This document shows, piece after piece, positions 6,120 through 13,950 of a DNA stretch of 15,121 bases. Made by a program: the position numbers and the translations under genes. This DNA is from JBCBTD01 sp039818825 (GTDB lineage: Bacteria > Pseudomonadota > Alphaproteobacteria > Geminicoccales > Geminicoccaceae), in NCBI GenBank assembly GCA_039818825.1, contig JBCBTD010000085.1, positions 1-15,121 of the forward strand, given 5' to 3'. The notes under the pieces are model-generated. The model did no database searches. It saw only the letters and a program-made list of their open reading frames with translations, and was not told the DNA's origin. Numbering within the stretch: position 1 is the stretch's first letter; each line of letters opens with the position of its first letter.

Positions 6120-8459
6120 GTGACGCCTGCTTGTGCACGGCCTTGGAAGAGCTCTTTGGCGGACGTCACCAACGGTCTCGAAGCGCGGATCGCGCTGGGC
6201 GGGTCTTCCGACCTGCGCCGGTTCGCACCGGCGCTCGCCTCGATCATCGTCTTCGGTATCTTCTGCACGGCGCTGCCACCGGTCGCCGCTGGCGAGACGT
6301 TTCGCTTCGTCTGGCCGTGGATCCCGGCACTCGGAATCGACCTGTCGTTCGTGGTCGACGGCTTGGCCCTCACCTTCGCACTGCTGATCACCGGCATCGG
6401 CGCGCTGGTGCTGCTCTACACCGCGGCATACTTCCAAAAGCACCCTGGCTTGTGGCGGCTGCTGACCCTGCTCGGACTGTTCGAGCTGTCGATGCTGGGC
6501 CTGGTACTGGCCGACAATCTGATCGTGATGTTCGTCTTCTGGGAGCTGACGACCATCACGTCCTTCCTGCTGGTCGGCTTCGACCACGACAAGGCGGACG
6601 CCCGCGCCAAGGCGCTGCAGGCGCTGCTGGTGACCGCGGCCGGCGGTCTCGTGCTGCTGGCCGGGCTCATCTTGCTCGGCGCGCTCGCCGGTACCTACGA
6701 AGCCTCCGCGCTGCCGGCGCTCGGCGACATGACTCGCGGCGATCCCATGTACGTCGTGGTGTTCGCCCTGGTCTTCGTCGGTGCGATGACCAAATCAGCG
6801 CTCATACCGTTCCATTTCTGGCTGCCGAACGCCATGGCGGCGCCGACGCCGGTCAGCGCCTACCTGCACTCGGCGACCATGGTGAAGGCCGGCATCTACC
6901 TGCTGGCACGGCTGATGCCGGCGCTTGGCGGCACCGAGCTCTGGTTCTGGACGCTGACCCTGTTCGGCGGCACCACAGCCGTCCTCGCCTCGGTCTGGGC
7001 GCTGCGCCAGAGCGACATGAAGCTCGCGCTGGCCCACACCACCGTCATGGCGCTCGGCACGCTGGCGATGTTCCTCGGCGGCGGCACGGTCTACGCGCTC
7101 GCCGGCGCCGCAGCGTTCCTGGTCGTCCACGCCTTCTACAAGGCGTCCTTGTTCCTGGTCGTCGGCATCATCGACAAGCAAACCGGCACCCGCCGGATCG
7201 AAGAGCTGGGCGGCCTCGGCCGGCGAATGAAGTTGACCTGGGCCATCACCCTGCTCGCCGCCCTGTCGATGGCCGGCGTCCCGCCGCTCATGGGCTTCAT
7301 CGCCAAGGAACTGCAGTACGAAGCGGCGCTCGGCGCCGCGTCGTCGCCGTTCCTCGTCGCCGGCTTCGCCATGGCGGCCAACGCGATGATGGTGGCAATC
7401 GCTGCCAACATCGCGCTCCGCCCGTTCCTCGGCCGGACGACGGAAGCGACGGCGGCTGCATCGGAGCCGCCTTTCGCGATGTGGATCGGACCAGCAGTGT
7501 TGGCGCTCGGCGGACTGCTCTTCGGCCTCTTTCCCGACGTTCTCGGTGACTTCCTCGTCGAGCCGACGATCTCGGCGAAGGCGGGCGAACCGACCGAGAT
7601 CACGTTGAAGCTCTGGCACGGCATCAACGTCCCGCTGATGATGAGCGTAGTGACGCTGGCCGGCGGCGGGATCATCTTTTTCGCGGCCACCGCCATCCGC
7701 AAACGCCTGGCTGCGGCCGAGGCGGGCGGTCTGTGGGACGCGGAGCGCGGCTACGACCGGGCGCTGGGCGGCCTCAAGGCGACTGCCATGTGGCAGACCC
7801 AGCTGATCCAGAACGGCCGCCTGGTCCACTACGTCTGGTGGACCCTCGTCAGCTTCGCCGTGCTGCTTTGGAGTGCGATCGTCATCGGCGGCGGGATCGG
7901 CGTGCCGACGCTCCCCAGCCTGGCGGTCGTCGAATGGGCGCTCTTGGGCTTGATCGCCTTCGCCGCGGTCGCGGTGCCGCTCACTCAGTCGCGCACCACC
8001 GCGCTGCTCTCCCTCGGCATCCTCGGCGCCGGGATCGCCTTGCTGTTCGTGCTCTACGGCGCCGTCGACGTCGCCATCACCCAACTCCTGGTAGAGACGT
8101 TGGTGGTCGTGCTCATCGCCGTGGCGCTTCTGCGGCTTCCCCGGCTACGCCTGCCCCGCGGTTCGGCGGCGCCTGGTGTCGCCTGGGGCCGGCTCGGCCT
8201 CTCGGCACTGGTCGGCACCGGCGTCGGCGTCGGCCTGCTCGCAGTGCTGGCGACGCCCTTCGATCGCACCATCACTGATTTCTACGATGCCGCGAGCGTG
8301 CCGGACGCCTTCGGGCGCAACGTCGTCAACGTCATCCTGGTCGACTTCCGCGCCCTCGACACCTACGGCGAGATCGCCGTCGTCGTGTTCGCGGCGCTGG
8401 GCGCGCTGGCATTGCTCCGCGTGAAGCCGGCCAAAGAGCCTTCGGGAGACCAAGCGTGA
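6120..8459 (+). CDS. mrpA: Na+/H+ antiporter subunit MrpA (start uncertain)
   Basis: Largest membrane subunit of the Mrp multisubunit cation/proton antiporter, related to the NuoL-type proton-pumping subunits of complex I; about 779 residues from GTG 6120. The proton-path glutamate lies in F-W-E-L-T-T (residue 142) and the key lysine in M-T-K-S-A-L-I-P-F-H-F-W-L-P (residue 225). H-S-A-T-M-V-K-A-G-I-Y-L-L and H-A-F-Y-K-A-S-L-F complete the core. The C-terminus holds the MbhD-like (L-L-V-E-T-L-V-V-V-L) and MbhE-like (N-V-I-L-V-D-F-R-A-L-D-T) parts, as in full-length MrpA. The start is doubtful: GTG 6120 has poor Shine-Dalgarno spacing, TTG 6156 has GGAAGA 5 bases upstream, but similarity to the family's first helix (L-P-F-V-G-G-V-T-P) begins upstream of both. 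It overlaps mrpB by GTGA. Confidence 0.93.
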   Translation: MTPACARPWKSSLADVTNGLEARIALGGSSDLRRFAPALASIIVFGIFCTALPPVAAGETFRFVWPWIPALGIDLSFVVDGLALTFALLITGIGALVLLYTAAYFQKHPGLWRLLTLLGLFELSMLGLVLADNLIVMFVFWELTTITSFLLVGFDHDKADARAKALQALLVTAAGGLVLLAGLILLGALAGTYEASALPALGDMTRGDPMYVVVFALVFVGAMTKSALIPFHFWLPNAMAAPTPVSAYLHSATMVKAGIYLLARLMPALGGTELWFWTLTLFGGTTAVLASVWALRQSDMKLALAHTTVMALGTLAMFLGGGTVYALAGAAAFLVVHAFYKASLFLVVGIIDKQTGTRRIEELGGLGRRMKLTWAITLLAALSMAGVPPLMGFIAKELQYEAALGAASSPFLVAGFAMAANAMMVAIAANIALRPFLGRTTEATAAASEPPFAMWIGPAVLALGGLLFGLFPDVLGDFLVEPTISAKAGEPTEITLKLWHGINVPLMMSVVTLAGGGIIFFAATAIRKRLAAAEAGGLWDAERGYDRALGGLKATAMWQTQLIQNGRLVHYVWWTLVSFAVLLWSAIVIGGGIGVPTLPSLAVVEWALLGLIAFAAVAVPLTQSRTTALLSLGILGAGIALLFVLYGAVDVAITQLLVETLVVVLIAVALLRLPRLRLPRGSAAPGVAWGRLGLSALVGTGVGVGLLAVLATPFDRTITDFYDAASVPDAFGRNVVNVILVDFRALDTYGEIAVVVFAALGALALLRVKPAKEPSGDQA

Positions 8460-8911
8460 ACTCGATCATCCTACTCGCCGGGGCGCGCATCCTCACCCCG
8501 TTGATGCTCGCGTTCTCGCTGTTCGTGCTGCTCCGTGGCCACAACGAGCCTGGCGGCGGCTTCATCGGCGGACTGGTCGCGGCGACGGCGTTCGCGCTTT
8601 ACGCCAAGGCCACCAGCACCACCGCGACCGTCCAGGCGCTCCGGATGCAGCCGGCAACCGTCGCCGCATTGGGCCTGGCCCTCGCCACGCTCGCCGGGCT
8701 TTGGGGGCTCATCGGCGCCGGAAACTTCCTGATGGGCATGTGGCCGTTGCTCGCAACCGCTGCCGATGGCGCCAAGGTCGGCCTGCCGATCGGCTCGGTG
8801 CTGCTCTTCGACATCGGTGTGTACCTCGTCGTGGTCGGCTCGGTGCTGACGATCCTGCTCGCACTCGAAGACGACGTTGCCGAGGCCGAACGCCGGCCAG
8901 AGGCCGAGTAG
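8456..8911 (+). CDS. mrpB: Na+/H+ antiporter subunit MrpB
   Basis: A 151-residue inner-membrane subunit with four helices of the MnhB family, needed for assembly and activity of the Mrp complex. The signature is R-I-L-T-P-L-M-L-A-F-S-L-F-V-L-L-R-G-H followed by N-E-P-G-G-G-F-I-G-G-L-V-A-A. The last helix is followed by an acidic tail (EDDVAEAERRPEAE). The start is GTG 8456, overlapping the mrpA stop as GTGA, with GGGAG 7 bases upstream. Being a separate gene rather than fused to mrpA matters for classification: many proteobacterial operons carry the fused form. mrpC follows after 5 bases. Confidence 0.95.
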   Translation: MNSIILLAGARILTPLMLAFSLFVLLRGHNEPGGGFIGGLVAATAFALYAKATSTTATVQALRMQPATVAALGLALATLAGLWGLIGAGNFLMGMWPLLATAADGAKVGLPIGSVLLFDIGVYLVVVGSVLTILLALEDDVAEAERRPEAE

Positions 8912-8916
8912 CACCG

Positions 8917-9282
8917 ATGGAAACCGCCCTCGCCGTCCTGGTGGCGATCCTCGTCACATCGAGCCTCTACCTCATGACCAGCGGTCACATGGTCCGGTTC
9001 CTGTTCGGCCTTTTGCTTCTGTCGAACGCCGCCAACCTGGTGATTTTCGCCGCCGGACGACTGACGTACGCGGAACCTGCCCTGATCGCGCCGGGTGCGC
9101 TGGCACCCGCCGGCAGCGTCGCCAACGCGCTGCCACAAGCGCTGGTGCTGACCGCGATCGTCATCAGCTTCGGGCTCCTGGCCTTTGCCCTGGTGCTGGT
9201 CTACCGCGCCCATCAGAGCCTCGGCACCGTCGACAGTGACGAGATGCGCGTCGCCGAGCCCCGCGACGGCGGAGAGGCCTGA
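8917..9282 (+). CDS. mrpC: Na+/H+ antiporter subunit MrpC
   Basis: A 121-residue three-helix membrane subunit homologous to NuoK of complex I. The signature L-M-T-S-G-H-M-V-R-F-L-F-G-L-L-L-L-S-N-A-A-N-L lies at the first/second helix, and the third helix carries P-Q-A-L-V-L-T-A-I-V-I-S-F-G. The loop between them holds the A-P-A-G-S-V-A-N-A-L-P-Q stretch usual for the family. ATG 8917 is the only reasonable start; it is 5 bases after the mrpB stop. The tail is polar and charged. mrpD begins 3 bases after the stop. Confidence 0.95.
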   Translation: METALAVLVAILVTSSLYLMTSGHMVRFLFGLLLLSNAANLVIFAAGRLTYAEPALIAPGALAPAGSVANALPQALVLTAIVISFGLLAFALVLVYRAHQSLGTVDSDEMRVAEPRDGGEA

Positions 9283-9285
9283 GCC

Positions 9286-10782
9286 GTGGTGTTGCTCACC
9301 GCACCGATCCTCATCGCCCTGTCGACGGCAGTCCTGACCCTGTTCGCCGCGGGTGATCGGCGGCTCCAGCAATCCTTGAGCGTGCTCGGCAGCGTCGCGT
9401 TGCTGGTGGCGAGCCTGCTACTCGCCGGCACCGTGCTGAACGACGGCCCGATCGCCGCCACCATGGGCGGCTGGTCGGCCCCGTTCGGCATCACCCTCGC
9501 CGCCGACATGCTCTCCGCCGCCATGGTCGTGATCACCGGCGTCATCGCCGTCGCGACCACCGTCTACGGCCTCGCCGACATCGATCCGGCCGCCGAGCGG
9601 GTGGGCTACCATAGCCTGCTGCACGGTCTCCTCGCCGGCGTCTGCGGGGCGTTTCTGACTGCGGACATCTTCAATCTGTACGTCTGGTTCGAGGTGATGC
9701 TGATCGCCTCGTTCGGTTTGCTGGCGCTCGGCGGCACACGCGCCCAGCTCGACGGTGCCGTCAAATACGTCGCCCTCAACCTGGTCTCGACGGTGGCGTT
9801 TCTGATCGCCGTCGGCCTGCTCTACGGCGCGACCGGCACGCTGAACATGGCCGAGCTTCGCATTGCGGTGCGGGCCCTCGACGACGACACCGTCGTCCTG
9901 GTGACAGCCGCCATGTTCCTGTTCACCTTCGGCGTGAAGGCGGCGCTGTTTCCGGTCTTCTTCTGGCTGCCGGCCTCCTACCATACGCCTTCGGTGGCCG
10001 TGTCGGCGATCTTCGCCGGGCTTTTGACCAAGGTTGGCGTCTACGCACTGATCCGCGTCTTCACGCTGATCTACGACACCGAAATGCCTCTTCTCCAAGG
10101 ACTGCTGCTCACCGTTGCCGCGCTGACCATGTTGACCGGCGTTCTCGGCGCCGCTGCGCAAAACGACGTCCGGCGTATTCTTTCTTTCCACATCATCAGT
10201 CAGATCGGTTACATGATACTCGGCTTGGCGTTGTTTACTCCATTGGCGCTGGTCGGCGCGATTTTTTACGTAATCCACCACATCATCGTCAAAGCCAACC
10301 TGTTCTTCGTCGGCGGGGTGATCCGACGCCTGACCGGATCCGAGGACCTGGCACGGACCGGCGGGCTCTGGGCGCGTAGCCCATGGCTCGCCGTTCTGTT
10401 CCTCGTCCCAGCGCTGTCACTCGCCGGCATCCCGCCCCTGTCGGGCTTCTGGGCGAAGTTCGTGGTCGTCAAAGCCAGCCTCGATGCCGAGCACTACGTC
10501 GTTGCGGCGGTCGCGTTGTTGGTCGGCCTCCTGACCATCTACTCGATGTCGAAAATCTGGCTCGAGGCGTTCTGGAAGGCGCATCCCGACCCGGCTTTCG
10601 AGGCCCGGCCGATGAGCGGCGTCGAGAGCGTTGCCCTGGTCGGCCCGGTGATCGCGCTGGCGCTGATCACCGTCGCGATCGGCCTCGCCGCAGCACCCTT
10701 CCTCGACGTCGCGATCGTCGCCGCCGAGCAGTTGGTCGATCCCGAAGCCTACACCAGGGCCGTGCTCGGAGCGCTGCCATGA
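9286..10782 (+). CDS. mrpD: Na+/H+ antiporter subunit MrpD
   Basis: A 498-residue antiporter-like membrane subunit, paralogous to the core of MrpA and to NuoM/NuoN. The two charged residues required for proton translocation are in place: Glu136 in V-W-F-E-V-M-L-I-A-S-F and Lys218 in F-G-V-K-A-A-L-F-P-V-F-F-W-L-P, at almost the same numbers as the residues studied in Bacillus MrpD. S-F-H-I-I-S-Q-I-G-Y-M and H-H-I-I-V-K-A-N-L-F-F-V-G-G follow. The length is normal. GTG 9286 has GGAGAGG 8 bases upstream; GTG 9289 is an alternative one codon later. The stop overlaps the mrpE start as ATGA. Confidence 0.95.
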   Translation: MVLLTAPILIALSTAVLTLFAAGDRRLQQSLSVLGSVALLVASLLLAGTVLNDGPIAATMGGWSAPFGITLAADMLSAAMVVITGVIAVATTVYGLADIDPAAERVGYHSLLHGLLAGVCGAFLTADIFNLYVWFEVMLIASFGLLALGGTRAQLDGAVKYVALNLVSTVAFLIAVGLLYGATGTLNMAELRIAVRALDDDTVVLVTAAMFLFTFGVKAALFPVFFWLPASYHTPSVAVSAIFAGLLTKVGVYALIRVFTLIYDTEMPLLQGLLLTVAALTMLTGVLGAAAQNDVRRILSFHIISQIGYMILGLALFTPLALVGAIFYVIHHIIVKANLFFVGGVIRRLTGSEDLARTGGLWARSPWLAVLFLVPALSLAGIPPLSGFWAKFVVVKASLDAEHYVVAAVALLVGLLTIYSMSKIWLEAFWKAHPDPAFEARPMSGVESVALVGPVIALALITVAIGLAAAPFLDVAIVAAEQLVDPEAYTRAVLGALP

Positions 10783-11252
10783 ACCTCTTCGCCATCAATC
10801 TGACGATCGCCCTCGGCTGGGTCGCGGTCGCCGGCACGGTCGACGCGACCAACCTGCTGCTCGGCTATGTCGGCGGCTTCGCGGGGCTGTGGGCGACCCG
10901 GCAGTTGTACGGCCCGAACCGCTACTTCGAGCGGACCTTCGCGGCCATCGGCCTCGTGTTGTTCTTCCTCTACGACCTAGTGCGCTCGAGCGTCGGGGTC
11001 ATCTGGGACATCATCACCCCGGAGATGCTGGCGCGCCCACGGATGATTGAGGTGCCGCTCGATGCAGAGAGCGACCTCGCGATCATGCTCACGGCCAATC
11101 TGGTCTCGCTCACGCCCGGCACGCTGAGCATCGACGTGTCACCGGATCGCAAGCGGCTCCTGGTCCACGCGATGTTCGCCGATGCGCCCGATGAGGTCGT
11201 TCACGACCTCAAGGACGGGATGGAGCGACGCATCCTGGAGGCGCTTCGATGA
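10779..11252 (+). CDS. mrpE: Na+/H+ antiporter subunit MrpE
   Basis: A 157-residue small Mrp subunit with N-terminal helices and a conserved cytoplasmic C-terminal domain. Diagnostic stretches are F-F-L-Y-D-L-V-R-S-S-V, then R-P-R-M-I-E-V-P-L, and A-N-L-V-S-L-T-P-G-T-L-S-I-D-V-S-P-D, ending with the L-L-V-H-A-M-F strand. It helps assemble a stable complex rather than moving ions itself, as far as known for the family. ATGA overlaps at both ends (with mrpD and mrpF) indicate tight translational coupling. Confidence 0.95.
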   Translation: MNLFAINLTIALGWVAVAGTVDATNLLLGYVGGFAGLWATRQLYGPNRYFERTFAAIGLVLFFLYDLVRSSVGVIWDIITPEMLARPRMIEVPLDAESDLAIMLTANLVSLTPGTLSIDVSPDRKRLLVHAMFADAPDEVVHDLKDGMERRILEALR

Positions 11253-11572
11253 TCGTCACCAGTGAGCTCACCGGTGTGCTCGGCACCGCCGTCGACATCG
11301 CCATGCTGTTCCTGATCGCCGCGCTGATCCTGACGACCGTGCGGCTGATGCGTGGCCCGACCCTGCCCGACCGCGTCGTCGCCCTCGACCTCATCTCCAT
11401 GCTGCTCGTTGCCTTTCTCGCGATCTTTGCCCTCGCCTCCGACGAGAGCGCCTATCTCGACGCCGCCGTGGCGTTGGCGCTCGTCGCCTTCTTGGCCACG
11501 GTGGCGATGGCCAGATTCATCGACCGATCGCCACAAGCGGCGGCAGCGCCCGAACGAGACGAAGAGGCATGA
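11249..11572 (+). CDS. mrpF: Na+/H+ antiporter subunit MrpF
   Basis: A 107-residue three-helix membrane subunit. The conserved L-R-L-M-R-G-P-T-L-P-D-R-V-V-A-L-D-L-I-S sits between the first and second helices, including the Asp residues typical of MrpF. The third helix (A-V-A-L-A-L-V-A-F-L-A-T-V-A-M-A-R-F-I) is followed by a short polar tail. In some organisms MrpF family members have been linked to bile-salt efflux, but inside a complete mrp operon the antiporter role is the natural reading. The start overlaps the mrpE stop and the stop overlaps the mrpG start, both as ATGA. Confidence 0.95.
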   Translation: MIVTSELTGVLGTAVDIAMLFLIAALILTTVRLMRGPTLPDRVVALDLISMLLVAFLAIFALASDESAYLDAAVALALVAFLATVAMARFIDRSPQAAAAPERDEEA

Positions 11573-11910
11573 GCGGCGTGGCAGAGATCGCGGCGGCCAT
11601 CTGCCTGGTGCTCGGCGGCTTCCTGACCTTCATCGCAGCGCTTGGCCTGGTGCGCATGCCCGACGTCTACATTCGCATGCACGCATCGACCAAAGCCGGG
11701 ACCCTGGGTGTCGGCCTGATCGTGGTTGCCCTGGTCCTGGTCGGCGGCGGCTCCGGCGTGGTCGGCAAAGGCCTGGCGATCGTCGCCTTCATCCTGATCA
11801 CCGCTCCGATCGGTGCGCACCTGATCGGCCGCGCCGCCTACCGCGCCGGGATGCAGCCCTGGCAGGCGGATCAAAGCACGCCCGTGGCCAACCGTGATGA
11901 CCAGCCGTGA
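11569..11910 (+). CDS. mrpG: Na+/H+ antiporter subunit MrpG
   Basis: A 113-residue three-helix subunit, the last in the canonical order. The signature L-G-L-V-R-M-P-D-V-Y-I-R-M-H-A-S-T-K-A-G-T-L-G follows the first helix. The third helix, A-F-I-L-I-T-A-P-I-G-A-H-L-I-G-R-A-A, precedes a polar tail. It starts within the mrpF stop (ATGA). Only 33 bases follow before the response regulator ATG, with no hairpin, so transcription probably continues into the regulatory pair. Confidence 0.95.
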   Translation: MSGVAEIAAAICLVLGGFLTFIAALGLVRMPDVYIRMHASTKAGTLGVGLIVVALVLVGGGSGVVGKGLAIVAFILITAPIGAHLIGRAAYRAGMQPWQADQSTPVANRDDQP

Positions 11911-11943
11911 TTTTCCTTCCGTCCACTGTCGAGGACCTTGCCC

Positions 11944-12609
11944 ATGCGTATGCTCCTCTGTGAAGACCAGCCCGATCTGCGGCGCACGCTGACGCGTACG
12001 TTGGAGGCGTCCGGGTTCGCCGTCGACGTCGCAGAAGACGGCGTCGAAGCGCTCAAATACGGGCTGAACGCGCCCTACGATGCGATCGTGCTCGATCTCG
12101 GCCTGCCGCAGATCGACGGCATCTCGGTGCTTCAGCGCTGGCGCGAGGAGGGTCGCAAGACCCCGGTGTTGATCCTGACCGCTCGCTCGCGCTGGTCGGA
12201 CAAACTCGCAGGCTTCAACGCCGGCGCCGACGACTACGTCGTCAAGCCGTTCGAGATGGAAGAAGTGGTGCTCCGGCTCCGCGCGCTGATCCGTCGTTCG
12301 GCCGGCCAACCGTCGAGCGTCCTGAGTTGCGGCCCCGTCCGGCTCCACACCTCCGAGGCGCGGGTGCTGGACAACGGCGTGCCGGTCGATTTGACGCCGC
12401 AAGAGTTCCGCATTTTCGCCTACCTGATGCACCACCCGAACCGGGTGATCGACCGGCCAACCTTGGCGGCACACATCTACGACCGGCACAGCGAGCGGGA
12501 GTCGAACGTGATCGACGTGCTCTTGAGCCGAATCCGCCGCAAGCTCAGCGTCAACGTCATCCAGACCGTCCGCGGCCAGGGGTACCGGTTGTCGCCGCCG
12601 GCAGCATGA
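11944..12609 (+). CDS. Response regulator, OmpR/PhoP family
   Basis: A 221-residue DNA-binding regulator. The receiver domain (1-115) has the acidic pair Glu7-Asp8, the phosphate-accepting Asp51 in V-L-D-L-G-L-P, Thr79 and Lys101 (in V-K-P-F), so it should be phosphorylatable. A winged-helix domain (about 128-220) of the OmpR type follows, with L-T-P-Q-E-F-R-I, the R-x-x-L-A-x-H-I-Y recognition region, V-I-D-V-L-L-S-R-I-R-R-K-L and the closing T-V-R-G-Q-G-Y-R-L. The receiver and its linker resemble PhoP. ATG 11944 has GAGGA 8 bases upstream; TTG 11938 two codons earlier is unlikely. It overlaps the kinase gene by ATGA. The position 33 bases after mrpG suggests co-transcription with the antiporter; its targets are unknown. 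Confidence 0.93.
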   Translation: MRMLLCEDQPDLRRTLTRTLEASGFAVDVAEDGVEALKYGLNAPYDAIVLDLGLPQIDGISVLQRWREEGRKTPVLILTARSRWSDKLAGFNAGADDYVVKPFEMEEVVLRLRALIRRSAGQPSSVLSCGPVRLHTSEARVLDNGVPVDLTPQEFRIFAYLMHHPNRVIDRPTLAAHIYDRHSERESNVIDVLLSRIRRKLSVNVIQTVRGQGYRLSPPAA

Positions 12610-13919
12610 GGCGGTGGAACCTGGAGCAGCGGCTCGGTGCCGTAGCGCTCCTCTGGCTCGCCGCCGGCTGGGGCTTGGGCGGCACGGTGTTGGCGCTGGT
12701 GTTCGAACGGGCTGCGGTCGAGCGGTTCGACGCCAAAGCCGAAATCCTCGCCCGCGGCTTGGCGCCGACGTTGATGCCGCTCGACGATGGGCGGATCGGC
12801 CTGACGGCCGCCGATCCAGCGTTCGACGACCACTCCGGCGGCTGGTTCTGGATCGTCGATGCGCCGGCAGGCCGGGTCGTTTCCCGCGCCGACGACACCC
12901 TCCAAGGCCTGGCGTTGCCCAGCCCGACCGCCGACGGGACTGCCGTCGTCAGCGACGCGATCGGACCCGACGGCGTCGACCTTCGGGCCAGCACCATCGC
13001 CGTCGACGGCCCGGGCGGGGTGCCGACCGTCCTGACCATCGCTCTCGACCGCCGCGAGATCGATCGCGAGATCGCCGCGTTCACGCGACTCCTGGTGGTG
13101 GCCGTGGTCGGCTCCGGCGCGGTGCTGATCGTGCTCCTGGTGGTCATGGCCAGGGTCGGCTTGGCGCCCCTGCGGCGCCTGCGCGCCGATCTCGCCGAAG
13201 TCGAGAACGGCGCGCGGGAAAGCGTGCCCATCGACTACCCACCGGACGTCCGGCTGGTGGCAGAGGCGGTCAATACCGTGCTCGAACGTGACCGTGCGCG
13301 GATGGACTGGTCACGCAAGACCAGCGGCAACCTCGCCCACGCGCTCAAGACCGAACTGGCGCTGCTACGCCAGGACACGACCTCGGCGGCGACCGTACGC
13401 GCAACCGCGGACCGGATCGCCGGCATCGTCGACCACCACCTCGCCCGTGCGGCAGCCGGCGCGTCGGCAACCGGCCACGGCCGCACCGACACGGCTGGAG
13501 TCGTCACCTCGATCGCCAATGGCCTGGCGCGGCTGTTCGCCGACCGCGGCCTGTCGATCGAGGCCGATGTGGCCGGGGCAGTGCCGTTCCGTGGCGAACG
13601 CCAGGATCTCGAAGAAATGATCGGCAACCTGGCAGAGAACGCCTGCGGCCACGCCACCAGCCTGGTCCAACTCCACGCCGCTGCTGCCGACGGCAGACTG
13701 GTCGTGACGGTCGACGACGACGGACCGGGGCTGACGGCCGACGCGATGGCGCGCGCTACCCAGCGCGGCGTCCGCCTCGACGAACGTGCCGGCAGCGCCG
13801 GACTGGGCCTTGCGATCGTCGGAGACCTCGCCGAGCTCTACGGTGGCACGTTGGCGCTGAAACGCTCCGTACTCGGCGGCTTGGCCTGCCGGCTCGAACT
13901 GCCGGCGCTCACGCCCTGA
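12606..13919 (+). CDS. Sensor histidine kinase, PhoQ-like
   Basis: A 437-residue inner-membrane sensor kinase. The first helix spans about 10-33, a periplasmic sensor region about 34-158, and the second helix about 162-183. A HAMP-like linker (R-V-G-L-A-P-L-R-R-L) leads to the dimerisation helix. The phosphorylated His is residue 245 in N-L-A-H-A-L-K-T-E-L; the usual Pro five residues after it is Glu. The ATP domain has the N-box N-L-A-E-N-A-C-G-H-A (Asn341, Asn345), D-D-D-G-P-G-L and G-S-A-G-L-G-L-A-I-V. In PhoQ the position of Gly348 is a Lys that contacts ATP. The start overlaps the regulator stop (ATGA), so the pair is co-translated. The signal is unknown; the sensor region has no acidic cluster like that of E. 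coli PhoQ, but some Asp are scattered. Confidence 0.92.
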   Translation: MRRWNLEQRLGAVALLWLAAGWGLGGTVLALVFERAAVERFDAKAEILARGLAPTLMPLDDGRIGLTAADPAFDDHSGGWFWIVDAPAGRVVSRADDTLQGLALPSPTADGTAVVSDAIGPDGVDLRASTIAVDGPGGVPTVLTIALDRREIDREIAAFTRLLVVAVVGSGAVLIVLLVVMARVGLAPLRRLRADLAEVENGARESVPIDYPPDVRLVAEAVNTVLERDRARMDWSRKTSGNLAHALKTELALLRQDTTSAATVRATADRIAGIVDHHLARAAAGASATGHGRTDTAGVVTSIANGLARLFADRGLSIEADVAGAVPFRGERQDLEEMIGNLAENACGHATSLVQLHAAAADGRLVVTVDDDGPGLTADAMARATQRGVRLDERAGSAGLGLAIVGDLAELYGGTLALKRSVLGGLACRLELPALTP

Positions 13920-13946
13920 GCCACCGCCCGGCGGCGAGCCGGTGGC
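13920..13946. terminator. Possible bidirectional terminator between convergent genes
   Basis: GCCACCG (13920-13926) pairs with CGGTGGC (13940-13946) around a 13-base GC-rich loop, directly after the kinase stop and 4 bases before the stress-protein stop on the other strand. Convergent placement is what a shared terminator would have. There is no T-run on either side, so it may be Rho-assisted or merely stabilising. Confidence 0.45.
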
Positions 13947-13950
13947 CTCG

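Noticed and set aside
4542..6587. Minus-strand open frame of 681 codons opposite the dehydrogenase
   Set aside because: Antisense shadow of the nucleotide-sugar dehydrogenase; no recognisable domain.
6795..8084. Minus-strand open frame of 429 codons opposite mrpA
   Set aside because: Antisense shadow with biased charged composition; mrpA on the plus strand explains the region.
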